Shown here in pieces: positions 19,002 to 31,890 of a stretch of 64,000 nucleotides of DNA. Numbering within the stretch: position 1 is the stretch's first letter; each line of letters opens with the position of its first letter. Both the position numbers and the translations under genes were made by a program. The notes beneath the pieces were generated by a model. The model made no database searches. It was not told the DNA's origin and saw only the letters and a list, made by a program, of their open reading frames with translations. This stretch comes from Streptomyces sp. SW4 (GTDB lineage: Bacteria; Actinomycetota; Actinomycetes; Streptomycetales; Streptomycetaceae), in NCBI GenBank assembly GCA_003248315.1, contig QKWM01000004.1, positions 4,213,001-4,277,000 of the forward strand, written 5' to 3'.

Positions 19002-20998
19002 TACGCGGCCCTCCTGCTTGCCTGTACGTCCTTCACCAGTCCGGCGATCGAGTCCGCCCGCAGCTCGTCCAGCGTCACGGCCGTGCCGCCCAGCTCACCC
19101 GCGAGCTGCCCGGCGAGCCCCAGCCGCACCGGCCCCGACTCGCAGTCCACGACGACCGAGGCGACCCCGTCGGCCGCGAACAGCCGTGCCGCCCGCCCGG
19201 CCAGGGCGACCGGCTCCGGGCCGCCGGTGGCCCGCCCGTCCGTCACCACCACGACCAGCGGCCGCCGCGCCGGGTCCCGCAGCCGCTCCACCCGCAGCAC
19301 GTCGTGCGCGCGCAGCAGCCCGGCGGCGAGCGGCGTGCGCCCGCCGGTGGGCAGCGACTCCAGCCGGGCCGCCGCCGCGTCCACCGACGAGGTCGGGGCA
19401 GCGCGACGTCCGCGCCCGTGCCCCGGAAGGTCACCAGCCCCACCTTGTCCCGCCGCTGGTAGGCGTCGAGCAGCAGCGACAGCACGGCGCCCTTCACGGC
19501 GCTCATCCGCTGCCGGGCCGCCATCGAGCCGGAGGCGTCGACGACGAACAGCACGAGGTTGCCCTCGCGCCCCTCGCGGGTGGCCTGCCGCAGATCGTCC
19601 CGGCGGACGACCAGGCCCGGACCGGACCGGCCGCGCGCCCGCTGGTGCGGCGCCGCGGCCCGCACGGTCGCCGCCAGGTGCAGCCTGGTGAGCGCGCCCC
19701 GCGGCCGCGTGGCCCCGGTGGTCCGCCCGTGCTCGGTCCGTGCCCGCGAGCGCCGCCCGGCGACGCCCTCGCCGATCCCCGGCACGCTCAGCACCTTGGC
19801 CCTGAACGGCTCGGAGGCCCGTACGGCCGACTGCTCGCCGCCCCCGGACGGCTGGGGCTGTCCGTCGTCCCCGGCCTCGGGCCGGGCGCCGGTGTCGCCG
19901 CCCTCGGGACCTTCGCCGGGGTCCGGCCGCCCGCCGCCCCCGCCGCCCCGCCCGGCCCGTCCGGGTCCGGGTCCGGGTCGTCGTCGTCCGGGCCGCCGAA
20001 CTCCTCCAGCGTCTCGTCCAGCTTGTCCTCGTCCAGTCCGGGCGCGTCGAACGGATTGCGCCGCCGCCGGTGGGGGAGGGCGAGCAGGGCCGCCTGCCGC
20101 ACGTCCTCCGCGAGGACGTCCGTCCGGCCGGCCCACGCCGCCAGCGCCGTGGCCGTGCGCGCCATCACGATGTCGGCGCGCATGCCGTCCACCTCGAACG
20201 CCGCGCAGGTCGCCGCGATCTGCCGCAGCGCCCCGTCGCCGAGCCGCACCGAGGGCAGCAGCTCCCGCGCCGCCACGATCCGCGCCCGTACGGCGGCCTC
20301 CTCATCGGCCCAGCGCGCCGCGAAGCCGGCCGGGTCGTCGTCGTACGCCAGCCGGCGCCGCACGACCTCCACCCGCCGGTCGGGCTCGCGGGAGGCGGCG
20401 ACCTCCACGGTCAGCCCGAACCGGTCGAGCAGCTGCGGCCGCAGCTCGCCCTCCTCCGGGTTCATGGTCCCGACCAGCAGGAACCGCGCCGCATGCCGGA
20501 CGGAGACGCCCTCGCGCTCGACGTACGACGCGCCCATCGCCGCCGCGTCCAGCAGCAGGTCGACCAGGTGGTCGTGGAGGAGGTTGACCTCGTCGACGTA
20601 GAGGATGCCCCGGTGCGCGTCGGCCAGCAGGCCCGGCTCGAACGCCTTCACGCCCTCCGCGAGGGCCCGCTCGATGTCGAGGGCGCCGACCAGCCGGTCC
20701 TCGGAGGCGCCGACCGGCAGCTCCACCATCCGGGCGGGCCGTTCGGTCCCGGCGCCCGGCTCGTGCGGGCCGTCCGGGCAGCCCGGGTCGGGGGCGGCCG
20801 GGTCGCAGGAGAAGCGGCACCCGGGCACGACGGCCACCGCGGGCAGCAGCGCCGACAGCGCCCGCACGGCCGTCGACTTGGCGGTGCCCTTCTCGCCGCG
20901 CACGAGGACTCCGCCGACCGCCGGGGACACGGCGTTCAGCAGCAGCGCGAGCCGCAGATCGTCCTGGCCGACGACGGCCGTGAACGGGAACGGGGTGG

Positions 20999-21002
<4 letters not shown>
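19001..21002 (-). CDS. putative cobaltochelatase subunit (ChlI/ChlD-type fusion)
   Basis: About 667 residues. The N-terminal AAA+ ATPase resembles BchI/ChlI (Walker A in GEKGTAKSTAV near residue 36, YVDEVNLLHDHLVDLLLDAA, GTMNPEEGELRPQLLDRFGL). It is followed by an acidic Asp/Pro/Gly-rich linker and a C-terminal von Willebrand type A domain with the MIDAS motif DASGSMAA. It is expected to work with CobN as the ATPase/adaptor of cobalt insertion, standing in for CobS-CobT. Slips lie near 19950 in the GC-rich linker and near 19397. GTG 21002 overlaps the cobN stop. Confidence 0.9.
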
Positions 21003-24647
<3,645 letters not shown>

Positions 24648-24651
<4 letters not shown>

Positions 24652-26155
24652 GCGGGCGCTCCCGGTGGAATGAAAGGCAGTCCTTGCGGCGCGCCGGACT
24701 CGATGAGCCGCCACAGCGCGTCCGTGTCCGCGTGCTGTTCGATCAGGTCGCCGAGCCGGTCGAGCTGCTCCTCGCGCAGCGCGGCGAACGAGGTGTCGGG
24801 GGCCGGCACGAAGCGGCGGCCCGCGGCGGCGGCCACCTCGCGCAGGAACGCCCGCCGGAAGCCGTCCGACTCCAGCGAACCGTGCCAGTGCGTGCCCCAG
24901 GTCTGGCCGACCCGGCAGCCGTCGAGGAAGGCTTCGCCGCCCAGGACCTCGGCGACCCCGTGGTGGATCTCGTACCCCTCGACGTGCTCGCCGAGGGCCT
25001 CGCCCGCCGGCCGGGTGAGGGTCTTCTCGCGGGCGAACCGTACGCGCACGGGCAGGATGCCCAGCCCTTCGACATGGCCCCGGCGGCTCTCCACGTCGTC
25101 CTCGATGTGCTCGCCGAGGAGCTGGAAACCGCCGCAGATGCCGAGTACCGGCCGCCCCTCGGCCGCGCGCCGGGCGAGCGCGTCGGCCAGCCCCCGCTCG
25201 CGCAGCCACTCCAGCGCCCGTACGGTCCCCCGGGTGCCGGGGACGACCACCAGGTCGGCGTCGGCCAGCTCCTCCGGCCGGTCCACGAACCGCACGACGA
25301 CACCCGGCTCGGCGGCCAGCGCGTCCACGTCCGTGAAGTTGGACATGAGCGGGACGGCGCAGACGGCGACCCGGAGCAGGTCCTCACCGACGGGCGCCGC
25401 GACGGCCGACTCGCGCACCGCGCCGCGCAGCGACACCCGCAGCCCGTCCTCCTCGTCGATGCCGAGCCCGTGCCGGAACGGCAGGACGCCGTACGTCCGC
25501 CGCCCGGTCAGCCCGTGCAGCATCTCGAGCCCGGGCTCCAGCAGCGACACGTCCCCCGGAACTTGTTGACGAGGAACCCGGCGACCAGCGCCTGGTCCTC
25601 GGGCGAGAGCAGCGCCACCGTCCCGAAGAACGAGGCGAACACGCCCCCGCGGTCGATGTCGCCGACCACCAGGACGGGGAGCCCGGCGCCCCGGGCGATC
25701 CCCATGTTCACGATGTCGGTCCGGCGCAGGTTGATCTCGGCCGGACTGCCCGCCCCCTCGCAGATCACCGCGTCATACGTGCCCCGCAGCTCGGCCAGGC
25801 AGTCCAGCACCGTCCCGAGCAGTCTCTGCTGCCGCCCGCCGTGGTACCCGCGCGCGCTCAGCTCGCCCACCGGCTTGCCGAGCAGCACCACCTGGCTGCT
25901 CTGCTCGCCGCCCGGCTTGAGCAGCACCGGGTTCATCAGCGCGGTCGGCTCGACGCGGCACGCCTGCGCCTGCATGGCCTGCGCCCGCCCGATCTCGGCG
26001 CCCTCGCGGGTCACGAAGGAGTTGAGGGACATGTTCTGCGCCTTGAAGGGCGCCACCTTGACGCCCTGTCGCACCAGCCACCGGCAGATCCCGGCGGTGA
26101 CGACGCTCTTGCCGGCGTCGGAGGTGGTGCCGGCGACGAGGAGACCACCGTTCAT
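24648..26155 (-). CDS. cobQ: cobyric acid synthase CobQ
   Basis: About 502 residues. It amidates carboxylates b, d, e and g of adenosylcobyrinate a,c-diamide. The N-terminal dethiobiotin-synthetase-like ATP domain shows LLVAGTTSDAGKSVVTAGICR, KVAPFKAQNMSLNSFVTREGAEIGRAQ-type sequence and VICEGAGSPAEINLR. The C-terminal glutamine amidotransferase has its cysteine in VLGICGGFQLLGE and a histidine in GTHWHGSLE. One slip in a G-run near 25558 separates the domains (restored: NKFRGDVSLLEPGLEML). ATG 26155 overlaps the cobD stop (ATGA). Confidence 0.96.
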
Positions 26156-27098
26156 GACGTACGTCCTCTCTTCAGCAGCAGCCGTGCGCCCGCGCACACG
26201 CCGAGGGCGAGCCAGCTCACGCGCCGCGAGAGCCGCACCGCCCGGTCGATGTCGTCGACGCGGACGGCGCGCCCCGCCGCCGCGCCCAGCACGGGCCGGT
26301 GTTCGACGCGCCCGCCGTAGGAGAGCGTGCCGCCGAGCCGGACGCCCAGGGCGCCCGCGAAGGACGCCTCCACGGGGCCGGCGTTGGGGCTCGGGTGCTT
26401 CGCGGCGTCCGCCCGCCAGGCCCGTACGGCACCCCGGGGGTCGCCTCCGGCCGCCGCCGCCAGGACGGCGGTGAGCCGTGCGCCCGGCCACCCGGCGACG
26501 TCGTCGAGGCGGGCGGAGGCCCAGCCGTAGCGCCGGTGGCGGGGGGACTTGTGGCCGACCATGGCGTCGAGGGTGTTGACGGCCCGGAAGCCGAGCAGCC
26601 CCGGCACCCCGCCCACGGCACCCCACACCAGGGCGCCCACCACCGCGTCGGAGGTGTTCTCGGCGACGGACTCCACCACGGCGCGGGCGATCCCGTCGGC
26701 GTCGAGCGCCTGCGGGTCCCGCCCGCACAGGTGCGGCAGCCGGGCCCGGGCCGCCTCGACGTCCCCCGCCTCCAGCGCCCGCCCGATCGCGCGGGCCTCC
26801 CGGGCCAGCGAGGTGCCGCCGACGACGGCCCAGGTGGCGGCGGCGGTCAGCGCGACGGAGGCGGCGGGGAGGTGCGCACGGCGCGTGCGGCGGCGGTGCC
26901 GACGGCGACGGCGCCGCCGGCGCACACGGCGGTGTGCAGCGCGCCCCATCCCCGGTGGTCGCGCCAGAGCACCCGTTCCACGGCGGCCGCGGCCCGGCCG
27001 AACACGGCGACCGGGTGCCCGCGGCGGGGATCGCCGAGGAGCAGGTCGCCGAGCAGGCCGGCGGCGGCGCCGTACGCGTAGACGCGTTCGGCCCGCAT
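26152..27098 (-). CDS. cobD: adenosylcobinamide-phosphate synthase CobD/CbiB
   Basis: About 315 residues, membrane-embedded. It joins aminopropanol phosphate (made with CobC) to adenosylcobyric acid. The N-terminus AYGAAAGLLGDLLLGDPRRGHPVAVFGR is characteristic, as are VESVAENTSDAVVGALVWGAVGGVPG, AVNTLDAMVGHK and KHPSPNAGPVEASFAGALGVRLGG. One slip near 26868 lies in a hydrophobic stretch. ATG 27098 has no clear Shine-Dalgarno sequence. It starts four bases after the stop of a 20-codon ORF, so translational coupling is likely. It is the first conventional gene of the riboswitch operon. Confidence 0.93.
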
Positions 27099-27102
27099 CG
27101 GC

Positions 27103-27165
27103 TCAGCCGAGCGTCGGGAAGGGCGAGGTGTCGCGGGTGTTCCTCGGTCGGCAGCAGCCGTGCAT
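27103..27165 (-). CDS. putative 20-residue Cys-Cys leader ORF between riboswitch and cobD
   Basis: ATG 27165 to TGA 27103 encodes a 20-residue peptide beginning MHGCCRPRN and ending PFPTLG. A GAGG lies about 10 nt upstream of the ATG. The stop is four bases before the cobD ATG, which itself lacks a ribosome site. The layout suggests a translated leader that couples ribosome entry (controlled by the B12 riboswitch) to cobD. The His-Gly-Cys-Cys start could bind metal. No family is recognised. It could be chance, since it is short and in GC-rich DNA. Confidence 0.4.
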   Translation of the reverse strand: MHGCCRPRNTRDTSPFPTLG

Positions 27166-27184
27166 GGCGGTATGTCCTCACTCA

Positions 27185-27365
27185 GGGTGTCCACGCCCTG
27201 GTTCGACGAAACCGGCGGTGAGAGTTCCTGGCTCCCGGGGGACGAGCCCCCGGTGACAGTGGCGGGACCGCGCCGGATTCGCACCGGCTTCCTCTCCTGC
27301 CGCCGTACTGGCTCGGGAAGTCCACCACGGCCCGCGAACACCCGTCAACTTGCCGTTGACCTGCG
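27185..27365 (-). ncRNA. cobalamin (AdoCbl) riboswitch
   Basis: On the minus strand the core at 27292-27256 reads GGAAGCCGGTGCGAATCC followed by GGCGCGGTCCCGCCACTGT, the signature core of cobalamin riboswitches. A B12-box-like segment (GAGCCAGGAACTC, 27234-27222) follows 3' of it. A 5' hairpin (GTCAAC/GTTGAC) lies near 27344-27360. The element ends about 20 bases before the short Cys-Cys ORF. Effector-bound RNA is expected to repress cobD-cobQ-cobN-chelatase-cobO-cobB-cobI. The absence of a T-rich terminator suggests translational rather than transcriptional control. Confidence 0.93.
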
Positions 27366-27419
27366 AGGGGGGAGTGTGCGGAGCCCCACACGCAGGGGGT
27401 GTGCGCGGGCACGCGGAAA

Positions 27420-27453
27420 GGGGTGCGGTACGGAGAAGTCCGTGCCGCACCCC
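27420..27453. terminator. hairpin terminator after the pit operon
   Basis: 14-bp stem (GGGGTGCGGTACGG / CCGTGCCGCACCCC, one T-G wobble) with a 6-nt loop, 14 bases past the stop of the small membrane-protein gene. It insulates the pit genes from the riboswitch leader further along the minus strand. Confidence 0.75.
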
Positions 27454-27467
27454 TGGGGTGCCGTGGG

Positions 27468-27689
27468 TCAGGCGACGATCAGGTAGATGCCGTACGCCAC
27501 CGCCGCCGCGCAGGCGGCGAAGCAGGCGTAGGCGCCGGTGACCGCGAGGGCCGCGCCGTCGCCCTGCGCCGCGGCCTTCTCCTTGCGGGAGAGGCCGGCG
27601 ATGCCGAGGACGAACAGGCCCACCAGGACCACGGTGGCCGCGAGGCTGACTCCGAAGACGGAGCCGAGGGCTGCCCAGTCGATGCTCAT
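27468..27689 (-). CDS. small two-helix membrane protein, pit operon
   Basis: 73 residues with an intact frame. Two hydrophobic segments (about residues 12-33 and 49-72) are separated by a charged loop GLSRKEKAAAQGDG. No family motif is recognised. It follows pitH by 17 bases on the same strand, so it is probably cotranscribed and may be an accessory of the permease. ATG 27689 is the only good start. Confidence 0.75.
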   Translation of the reverse strand: MSIDWAALGSVFGVSLAATVVLVGLFVLGIAGLSRKEKAAAQGDGAALAVTGAYACFAACAAAVAYGIYLIVA

Positions 27690-27706
27690 GGTGTGTCGCT
27701 CCTGGA

Positions 27707-28948
27707 TCAGACGGCGGTGGCCGACGGGGTCTTGCTGTCGCGGGTGTCGGCCTGGGCCGGGATCGTGACGCCCAGCTCCTCGGCGGCGACCGTGGGCGGC
27801 GGGGTGACGGCGGCCATCGCCGTGGTCACCACGCCGGGCTCCTCCGGCTCGTGGTCGTTGACGTTGGTGTGGTCGACGACCTCGCGGCGGGAGATCTTCC
27901 AGATCGCGGCGCTGGAGACGACGAGGAAGACCGCGACGAGCGCCGTGCCCCAGTCACCGAGGCCGCAGACCCACTCGGCGACGGCGGCCACCAGGGCCGC
28001 GGCCGGCAGGGTCAGGCCCCAGGCGACGAACATCCGGGTGGCCGTGGACCAGCGGACGACACCGCCCTTGCGGCCGAGGCCGGCACCCATGACCGCGCCG
28101 GAGACCGAGTGGGTGGTGGAGAGGGAGAAGCCCAGGTGGGAGGAGGCCAGGATGACCGTGGCCGCGCTGGTCTGGGCGGCGAAGCCCTGCTGCGGCTGGA
28201 GGTCGGTCAGGCCCTTGCCCATCGTGCGGATGATCCGCCAGCCGCCCAGGTAGGTGCCGAGCGCGATCGCGATGCCCGCGGAGAGGATGACCCACATGGC
28301 GGGTCGGAGTCGGGGGCGAGGGTGCCGCCGGCGACCAGCGCCAGCGTGATGATGCCCATCGTCTTCTGGGCGTCGTTGGTGCCGTGGGCCAGCGAGACCA
28401 GGCCCGCGGAGGCGATCTGGCCGGCGCGGTAGCCCGTCTTGGCGGCCTGCGTGCCCTCCGCCTTCCTGCCAGGCGGTACGTCAGCCGGCGCCGAGCATCG
28501 CCGCGACACCCGCGACCAGCGGGGCGGCGATCGCCGGGATCAGGACCTTGGTGACGAGGACGTCGCCGTGGACGGCGCCGACACCGGCCGAGGCGACGGT
28601 GGCGCCGATGAGGCCGCCCATGAGGGCGTGCGAGGAGCTGGAGGGGAGTCCGACCAGCCAGGTCAGCAGGTTCCAGAGGATCGCGCCGACCAGGGCGGCG
28701 AAGATGACCTCGGGACGGATGCCGGTCTCGTCGACGAGACCCTTGGAGATGGTGTTGGCGACTTCCACCGAGAGGAAGGCGCCGACCAGATTGAGGACGG
28801 CGGACATGGCCACCGCGACCTTGGGCCTCATGGCGCCCGTGGAAATGGTCGTGGCCATCGCGTTCGCGGTGTCGTGGAAACCGTTCGTGAAATCGAACGC
28901 GAGTGCGGTTACCACCACAATCGCGAGGATCAGCGAGAAGCTTTCCAT
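27707..28948 (-). CDS. pitH: low-affinity inorganic phosphate permease (Pit family)
   Basis: About 414 residues with ten or so hydrophobic segments; it imports metal-phosphate complexes with protons. Both copies of the internal PiT signature are visible: DFTNGFHDTANAMAT at residues ~19-33 and LVSLAHGTNDAQKTMGI in the centre. SSSHALMGGLIGA and SLSTTHSVSGAVMGAGLG mark the repeated helices. Two slips lie at 28475-28500 and one near 28310. The C-terminal ~60 residues form a cytoplasmic tail with EPEEPG. ATG 28948 follows a PHO-box-like element. In S. coelicolor the second Pit gene (pitH2) is, as I recall, PhoP-dependent. Confidence 0.92.
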
Positions 28949-29328
28949 TTACCCAGGCAATCGTTCGAGGTCGTTGGCGCGTCGAACGTAGGTAACGTGG
29001 GTGAACGGAAGATGAACTGGGCGGGGCGCCGCGGTGTCCGGAAGCGGGGTCGTCGCCACCGCCTCGCGGCCGCCCGGCGGGCCGAGCCGCCCGGTCCCGC
29101 CTGATCCCGGCCGTTACCGCCGGTCGGCCACCGCCTCCCGCCCCCGCCGGCGGGCCCCGGAACCCGCCGAAGAGATCCTGGTCACCTTGCCGGACGGCGC
29201 CGTAGCGCATCTCTCACCCTGCGTGACCCACGGCGGCCGCGAAGCCTGGCAGGATCCCCCTGGGGCCGGCCGCCCGCCGGCCCCGCGGCGGACGACGGGG
29301 CGCGGCGAGCGCCCGGGAGGAGATGCCG
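28949..29328. other. divergent promoter region pitH / class II aldolase
   Basis: 380 bases. The left part holds the PHO box. The remaining ~300 bases are very GC-rich with no coding frame I trust and no obvious -10 for the aldolase. A ribosome site GGGAGGAG lies at its right end. Confidence 0.55.
28985..29017 (-). promoter_or_regulatory. PHO box (PhoP direct repeats) upstream of pitH
   Basis: On the minus strand GTTCATCTTCC (29017-29007) is followed directly by GTTCACCCACG (29006-28996) and a weaker TTACCTACGTT (28995-28985). These are 11-nt direct repeats matching the streptomycete PhoP repeat (G-T-T-C-A-C-C type). The box ends 36 bases before the pitH start. Confidence 0.75.
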
Positions 29329-30014
29329 GTGACGACGAAACCGCTCGAACCGGAACGCGGCGGCGACGCCCGCGAGGAGATCCGCGCCGCCTGGGACGCG
29401 CTGGTGGCCACGGCCCGGCGGACGGTGACCGAGGGCCTGGTGGTCGGCACCTCCGGCAACGTCTCGGTACGGGTCGGCGACACCGTCCTCGTCACCCCCT
29501 CCGGGTGCCCTACGACCGGCTGACGCCGGACGACGTGACCGGCGTCGGCCTCGACGGACGCCAGGTGCTCGGCAGCCTGGTCCCCACCAGCGAACTCCCC
29601 ATGCACCTCGCGGTGTACCGCAGCACCGACGCCCGCGCGGTCGTCCACACCCACGCCGTGCACGCGACGGCCGTCTCGACCCTCGTGACGGAACTGCCGC
29701 TCGTCCACTACATGGCCGCCGCGCTCGGCGGACCCGTCCGGGTCGCCCCGTACGCGACCTACGGCACCGACGAACTGGCCGCGAACATGCTCCGCGCCCT
29801 CGCCGGCCGCTCCGGCTGCCTGCTCCAGAACCACGGCACGATCACCTACGGCGCAGGCCTCGACCAGGCCTACGACCGCACCGCCCAGCTCGAGTGGATG
29901 TGCCGCCTGTGGCTGACGGCCTCCTCGGTACCGGGCCTGACCCCGTCCCTCCTGACCGAACCCCAGCTCGCGGAGGTCACCACCCGCCTCCACACCTACG
30001 GCCAACACCCCTGA
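29329..30014 (+). CDS. class II aldolase/adducin family protein
   Basis: About 228 residues, like L-fuculose-phosphate aldolase and ribulose-5-phosphate 4-epimerase. The phosphate-binding motif GTSGNVSVR, the catalytic glutamate in VPTSELPMHLAVY, zinc histidines in VVHTHAVHATAV and a third in LLQNHGTITYG are all present. One slip at 29503-29505 (GGG; GGGG restores TPSGVPYDRL). I prefer GTG 29329 because GGAGG is then seven bases upstream; ATG 29323 overlaps the ribosome site. The sugar-phosphate substrate is unknown. Confidence 0.87.
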
Positions 30015-30421
30015 CCGCCCCGTCAGCGGCGCGGGAACTGCGCGAGCAACCACACACGACCCGCACCCGAACCACCCCGGACTCCCGCCCGCCCGCGGCA
30101 ACCCCGGCCCCTTCCCGCCCCGCGCCCGCTGTCCCGACCAAAGGGGCGCGGGAACTGCGCGAGCAACCACAGCGGACCCGCACCGGCATCGCCCCAGGCC
30201 ACCCCCGGCTCACCTCCCGCCCGCGCCCGCTGTTCCAACCCGAAGGGGCGCGGGAACTGCGCGACCAGCCACAGCGGACCCGCACCCGACCCCCGGTCTC
30301 CCCCTCACCCCCCTCACCCCCTCACCCCCCGGTCCCCCAACCGCCCCCGGCGGAGCGGACCCGTCACCCCGGCCCGGCCGCCCACTGGCCGGTGAGAGGA
30401 TCCGCCAGGACACTGGAGAAC
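30015..30421. other. intergenic region with dispersed repeats
   Basis: 407 bases without a gene. It contains three copies of a ~40-bp repeat, then a C-rich tract (CCCCTCACCCCC-like, about 30298-30350) and the promoter of the alpha/beta hydrolase. Confidence 0.6.
30025..30290. repeat. three copies of a GGGGCGCGGGAACTGCGCGA intergenic repeat
   Basis: Copies begin near 30025, 30141 and 30243. Each contains GCGCGGGAACTGCGCGAnCAnCCAC. The last two share about 100 bp of similar sequence (CGCGCCCGCTGT before it, AGCGGACCCGCACC after it), so the unit is tandem with a period of 102. Similar GGGGCGCGGGGAACTGCGCGA elements are, to my knowledge, scattered through many Streptomyces intergenic regions. 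Confidence 0.75.
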
Positions 30422-31537
30422 GTGCGCACAGTCACCGCAACGGCCGCCGCCGTCACCGCAGCCCTGGCAGCCGGCGCAGCGAGCGTCGCCGCCGGCCGCC
30501 TCGCCAGCGACGCCGCGCTCAAGGCGCCCCCGGCCGGCCCCTGCCCACCGAGCCCCGCCTCACCGTGCACGGCACCGCCGCCGGCAGATCACCCTCACCC
30601 GGGACCTGGCCGCCCTGCGGCCCGGCCGCTACGGACTCGCCGGCGACGGCACCCACGCGGTCGTCGGCCCGGTCCTGCCCACCGCCTCGCACGCCGCCGA
30701 CACCGTCGTACGCCGCCTGGAAGCCGTCACCCACGGCACCCTGCGGCCCGGCGACAAGGCGTGGCTCACCCCGAACCTCTACGTCGGCAACCCCGGCACG
30801 GCCCTCGGCCTCGACCACACCGACGTCGAGATCCCCGGCGAACTCGGCTCCCTGCCGGCCTGGTTCGTCCCCGGCGTCCGCGGCACCTGGATCATCGCCG
30901 TGCACGGCCTGGCCGGCACCCGCGAGCACGCCCTGAACCTCATGGCCCTGCTCGCCCGCATGCAGTTCCCGCTCCTCGCCCTGGCCTACCGCGGCGACGT
31001 CGGCGCCCCCGGCCACCCGACGGCCTCCACCACCTCGGCGAGACCGAGTGGCGCGACCTGGACGCCGCCATCCGCTACGCCCTCGGTCACGGCGCCCGCC
31101 GCGTCGTGCTGCTCGGCTGGTCCACCGGCGCCACCATGGCCCTGCGCGCCGCCGCGCACTCCGGCGTGCGCGAGAGTGTCTCCGGGCTCGTCCTCGACTC
31201 CCCGGTGCTCGACTGGGAGGCGACCGTGCGCAGCCTGGCCGCGGCCCGCCGCACGCCGGGCGCGCTGCTGCCGCTGGCCGTCCGCGCCGCGCAGGGCCGC
31301 ACCGGCCTGTCCGCCGACCGCAGGGCCCCGTACGACCGGCTCGACGTCCCGGCCCTCGTCTTCCACGGACCCGGCGACACGGTGGCGCCCTGGCGGTACT
31401 CCCGCCGGTTCGCCGACGCCCACCCGCGCCTGGTCGCGCTCCACACCGTCGAGCACGCCCCGCACGCGGCCATGTGGAACGCCGCACCGGACACCTACGA
31501 GGAGAAGCTGCGCCGCTTCCTCACCCCGCTCATGTGA
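30422..31537 (+). CDS. alpha/beta hydrolase, membrane-anchored
   Basis: About 372 residues. An N-terminal hydrophobic segment (TATAAAVTAALAAGAASVAAG) looks like a signal or anchor. A beta-rich region follows, then an alpha/beta-hydrolase domain with GTWIIAVHGLAGTREHALN, the nucleophile serine in VVLLGWSTGATMAL, an acid residue in FHGPGDTVAPW and a histidine in TVEHAPHAAMW. Slips lie near 30548, 30588 and 31020. The GTG at 30422 is the chosen start. The substrate is unknown. The stop codon is part of the first unit of a 20-bp tandem repeat. Confidence 0.8.
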   Translation: MRTVTATAAAVTAALAAGAASVAAGRLASDAALKAPPAGPCPPSPASPCTAPPPADHPHPGPGRPAARPLRTRRRRHPRGRRPGPAHRLARRRHRRTPPGSRHPRHPAARRQGVAHPEPLRRQPRHGPRPRPHRRRDPRRTRLPAGLVRPRRPRHLDHRRARPGRHPRARPEPHGPARPHAVPAPRPGLPRRRRRPRPPDGLHHLGETEWRDLDAAIRYALGHGARRVVLLGWSTGATMALRAAAHSGVRESVSGLVLDSPVLDWEATVRSLAAARRTPGALLPLAVRAAQGRTGLSADRRAPYDRLDVPALVFHGPGDTVAPWRYSRRFADAHPRLVALHTVEHAPHAAMWNAAPDTYEEKLRRFLTPLM

Positions 31538-31654
31538 CGCACCCGCTCCTGAGATGACGCACCCGCCCCTGCGGTGACGCACCCGCCCCTGCGGTGACGC
31601 ACCCGCTCCTGAGATGACGCACCCGCCCCTGCGGTGACGCACCCGCTCCGCCCC
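31535..31654. repeat. six-copy 20-bp tandem repeat beginning in a stop codon
   Basis: Units start at 31535, 31555, 31575, 31595, 31615 and 31635. Each begins TGACGCACCCGC and ends either TCCTGAGA (type A) or CCCTGCGG (type B), in the order A B B A B A'. The first TGA is the stop codon of the hydrolase gene. Confidence 0.85.
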
Positions 31655-31890
31655 GCCCCGGGACCCGGCGCTCCACCTGCCTGCCCGCCCCCGGCCACGG
31701 ACCGGGCGACACCCCCGGCCCCGACCGACCCACCGGTTCCGTTTATCGCCGAACCACTGGCCTGTTCCCGCCCCCGGCGGCCCGCCGAACCCCGCGCGAC
31801 CCGCCCCGGCCGGACCCGGCGAGGCCCGTCCCGGCCGCCCCCGCGGCATTCCGTTTGGGTTTTCGGACCGTCAGCCGGAAGACTGCTCCC
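31538..31890. other. gene-free interval after the hydrolase
   Basis: 353 bases: the tandem repeat, then GC-rich sequence with a comparatively AT-rich patch at 31738-31762 (GTTTATCG) and 31852-31866 (CCGTTTGGGTTTTC), which may hold the promoter of the next gene. Confidence 0.5.

Noticed and set aside
27099..27200. Rho-independent terminator as the riboswitch expression platform
   Set aside because: No GC stem followed by a T-run on the minus strand; only a weak CAGGG/CCCTG hairpin, so translational control is preferred.
31535..31654. CRISPR-like array
   Set aside because: The 20-bp units are contiguous with no spacers, have no cas genes nearby and begin in a stop codon.
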